A DNA stretch of 38,866 nt. Source: CAVPJC01 sp963705155 (GTDB lineage Bacteria; Chloroflexota; Anaerolineae; Anaerolineales; UBA4823). The translations under genes were made by a program, and so were the position numbers. A model generated the notes under the pieces. That model saw only the letters and a program-made list of their open reading frames with translations, had not been told where the DNA came from and did no database searches. Every line of letters starts with the position of its first letter. Position 1 is the stretch's first letter. Shown piece by piece: positions 36,521-38,866 of the stretch. The stretch covers positions 1-38,866 of the forward strand of contig CAVPJC010000010.1 in assembly GCA_963705155.1 (NCBI GenBank). The letters run 5' to 3'.

Positions 36521-38816
36521 CTACTGGCCGCGGCGAGCGAGAGGCAGGTAAATGCGAAAGCCAACGTCCTGAATGGCGAAAACGCCGCCGCCGTAGGTGG
36601 CGGCGTACACGCGGGCCGGCTGCAGCGGGTCGATGGCCAGGGCGCGCACATCGGTGTTGGTCAGGCCGGTGTTGAGCGGCCTCCAGCTTGCGCCGCCGTC
36701 CATGCTTTTCAATATCCCGGTCAGCGTGCCGGCGTACAGGGTGGACGGCCGGGCCGGGTGGATGGCCAGGGCGCGCACATAGGTATTGTCCCACCCTGCA
36801 GTCACCTTGCTCCAGTGCCCGCCGCCGTTAATGCTTTTATACACCCCGCCATCCCCGCCGGCGTAGAGCGTGGCGGGCGCCGCCGGGTCAATCGCCAGGG
36901 TCTGCACATAGGCATAATCATCCAGACCGTCGTTGGCGGGCTGCCAATTCAGGCCGCGGTCTGTGGACTTGAAGACGCCGCCGCTGCCGGTCGCGGCATA
37001 CAGGGTAGCGGGATTTTGCGGGTCAACCGCCAGAGCATCCACATCCAGGGCGGTCAGGCCGGCGCTGCGTTCTACCCAGACCTGGCCGCCATCCTCGCTC
37101 TTGTAAACGCCATCCAGCGTGCCGGCATAGAGCGTATCCGGGTCGAGCGGGTCGATGACCAGGGCGAGCAGGAGGGTATTGGTGATGCCCGTGCTGGCAG
37201 GAGCCCAGCTCCAGCCGCCGTCGAGGCTTTTAAACACGCCATCGGGCGTGGCCAGGTAGACATTTTCTGGCGTGAGAGGGTCGATCACCACGGTGCGGAC
37301 ATACCGGATGGATAGGCCGGTCTCGACGGCGCTCCAGCTCATGCCGTGCTGCGTGGTTTTGAACAGCCCGTCTTCGCTGCCGGCAAACAGGCTGGCCGGG
37401 GCCAGCGGGTTGACAGCCAGGGAAATCACCCGCGAGGCGGTCAGGCCGCGGTTGGCGGCAGTCCAGGAAGCGGCTCCATCTGTGCTGGCGAAGACGCCGC
37501 CGCCATCCGTGCCGGCGAACTGGCTGCCTGCGCCCAGCGCCAGCGCCCAGACATAGGTATTCGCCAGGCCGCTGCTGGCCTCGGCCCAGTCCATCCCCGC
37601 GTTGATGCTCTTGTAAACGCCGCCGCCGTGCGTCCCGGCGTACACCACGCCCGGAGCGGCCGGGTCGAGGGCCAGCGCCCAGACAAAATTATTATTAAAG
37701 GGGGAAGGGTTCGCCGGGTTCCACAACCCGCCGCCGTTGGTGGAGCTGTACACACCGCCGCCGTACAGTCCGGCGTACAGGGTATCCGGGGCAGCCGGGT
37801 CAATCGCCAGGGCGCGCACTGCGTTGGCGGGCAGGCCGGCGCTGGCGATATTCCAACTGTCGCCGCCGTCTTCGGTTTTGAACACGCCGGTGTAGGTGCC
37901 GGCGTAGAGCGTGTCCGGCGCTGCCGGGTTAATCGCCAGGGCGTGGATGCCGGTTACGGGCAGCCCGGCGCTGGCCGGGCTCCAGGATTGGCCGCCGTTG
38001 AGGCTTCTGTACACGGCGCTGCCCACGCCGGCGTAGAGGTTGGCCGGGGTCACGGGGTCCACCACCAGGGCGCTGATGTAGTTGCTTAGCGTTCCGGTCA
38101 TACCGGTGCTGGCTTCGATCCAGCTACCGCCGCCGTTGATCGATTTGAAGACGCCGCCGCCCCACGAGCCGGCGTAGATTATCGTGGATGTTATCGGGTT
38201 TATCGCCAGGGTTTCAATCTCAACCGATGCCAGGCCGTCGTTGGCCGCGCTCCAGTGAGCGCCGCCGTCGATGCTCTTGAACACGCCGCTGCCCGCCGAC
38301 CCGGCGTAGAGGGTGGCGGGCGCGTGCGGGTCAACCGCCAGGGCGTGGATGCTTCCGCCTTCAGGCCCGTGGCTCTTCCATATATTAAGCTCAAAATTTG
38401 CCTCTCCTGCGAAAACCGCGATCGGGCCGAGGGTATCGGAGCTGGCATCGGCTGCCACGATTTCGAGCTGGTAAAAATAAAGTTCGCCTTCGACAATCCC
38501 GCTGTCAACGAAGGCGTAATGCGCGCCGGTAAGGGCGTCGCCTTCGGCGGGGATGAAAGCAGAGATGCGCACAAAGCCGGCGGTTGACTGGAAACTGCGG
38601 CGCAGGTAAAAACCGTTTGTGTCGATTTCTTCCGCTGTCTCCCAGGCCACGGCGATCTGGCCCGGGCTGTAAACGGCTGTGAAATCAATCACAGCGGCTG
38701 TAAAATGGATCACAGCCGCTGGAAACACGGCCGGGCTGCGGGGTGATCAGGGAACATGCCAGGATGAATACGAAGACGACGGTGCGCATCCGGGAGAAAT
38801 TGCCGATTGGATTCAT
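36521..38816 (-). CDS. Secreted two-propeller BNR/sortilin-like repeat protein
   Basis: The start ATG 38816 has GGAGGGGTGACCC upstream and reads MNPIGNFSRMRTVVFVFILA, a signal peptide. After a frameshift near 38735, an Fn3-like segment follows (IAVAWETAEEIDTNGFYLRR). Then 14 repeats of about 42-48 residues appear, consensus ALAIDPxxPxTLYAGTxGGG followed by VYKSxDGGxxWxxAxxGL. Fourteen Asp-box-type repeats fit two seven-bladed beta-propellers, as in sortilin/Vps10-like or GH74 folds. It ends with FRIYLPLARRGQ, a short hydrophobic tail common in secreted Chloroflexota proteins. Total about 765 residues. No catalytic residues are evident; binding or surface display is likely. The repeats make antisense reading frames on the plus strand, which are not genes. 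Confidence 0.88.
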
Positions 38817-38866
38817 GGGTCACCCCTCCGCCTGAATTTTTGGTTAAAACTGCCGGTGGTGCGACG

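Noticed and set aside
36425..38089. Plus-strand frames with regular internal repeats (VNRQG, GAGVE)
   Set aside because: They are the antisense image of the 14 BNR repeats of the minus-strand propeller protein.
36600..38350. Regularly spaced DNA repeats suggesting a CRISPR array
   Set aside because: Period is about 130-145 bp, copies are imperfect and in phase with codons of the propeller protein.

Overview
The window looks like chromosomal DNA of a free-living heterotrophic bacterium, most likely of the phylum Chloroflexota (Anaerolineae-like). This assignment is inference. It rests on lipoproteins with a lipobox followed by Pro/Thr/Ala-rich linkers, a secreted repeat protein ending in a short IYLPLARR tail, a bacterial GH3-family protein, sugar ABC operons with a UroD-family protein, and many dispersed intergenic hairpin repeats. 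No rRNA, tRNA or CRISPR array was recognised.

Layout. (1) 200-2548, plus strand: a SAM methyltransferase and a GH3-type acyl-adenylating protein, both split by several frameshifts. (2) 2570-7813, plus strand: a signalling operon of a 7TM-GAF histidine kinase, a single-domain response regulator and a receiver-PAS-PAS-GGDEF-EAL protein, i.e. a phosphorelay linked to c-di-GMP. (3) 17892 down to 8057, minus strand: a nine-gene catabolic operon of an IolD-like ThDP hydrolase, RpiB-type isomerase, split transketolase, MmsA-type CoA-acylating aldehyde dehydrogenase, M24 peptidase-fold enzyme, Gfo/Idh/MocA dehydrogenase, BKACE (DUF849) enzyme and SDR. (4) 18272-24478, plus strand: the divergent partner operon with a sugar-binding lipoprotein, two CUT1-type permeases, a UroD-family protein, an IclR regulator and a second Gfo/Idh/MocA enzyme. 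Regions 3 and 4 share a 380-bp divergent promoter region. In it, both -35/-10 spacers carry a similar CAAn-N3-GTTG site and both -10 boxes lie in the same 13-mer in opposite orientation. (5) 29430 down to 24600, minus strand: a MacAB-like exporter whose ATPase carries a C-terminal cyclic-nucleotide-binding domain. (6) 29786-30794: an intact IS982-family element with terminal repeats and a 5-bp duplication. (7) 30878-36117: a secreted intradiol-dioxygenase-like lipoprotein, small accessory genes (RibD_C/DHFR-like, DUF2200, DinB-like, CxxC mini-protein) and a GT39-like membrane glycosyltransferase. (8) 38816 down to 36521, minus strand: a secreted protein with 14 BNR/sortilin-like repeats, probably two seven-bladed propellers.

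The most interesting part is regions 3 and 4. Together they look like one regulon for uptake and breakdown of a sugar, cyclitol or sugar acid. Oxidation (Gfo/Idh, SDR), C-C bond hydrolysis (IolD-like), ketol transfer and isomerisation (transketolase, RpiB), CoA-acylating aldehyde oxidation (MmsA) and beta-keto acid cleavage (BKACE) occur together. The usual inositol genes iolB, iolC, iolE and iolJ are absent from the window. The combination does not match a standard pathway I know; the substrate is unknown.

Many genes are broken by single-base indels, often at homopolymers, while the protein continues cleanly in the next frame. I interpret most of these as sequencing or assembly errors rather than real pseudogenes, and give the coordinates of the whole reconstructed genes.
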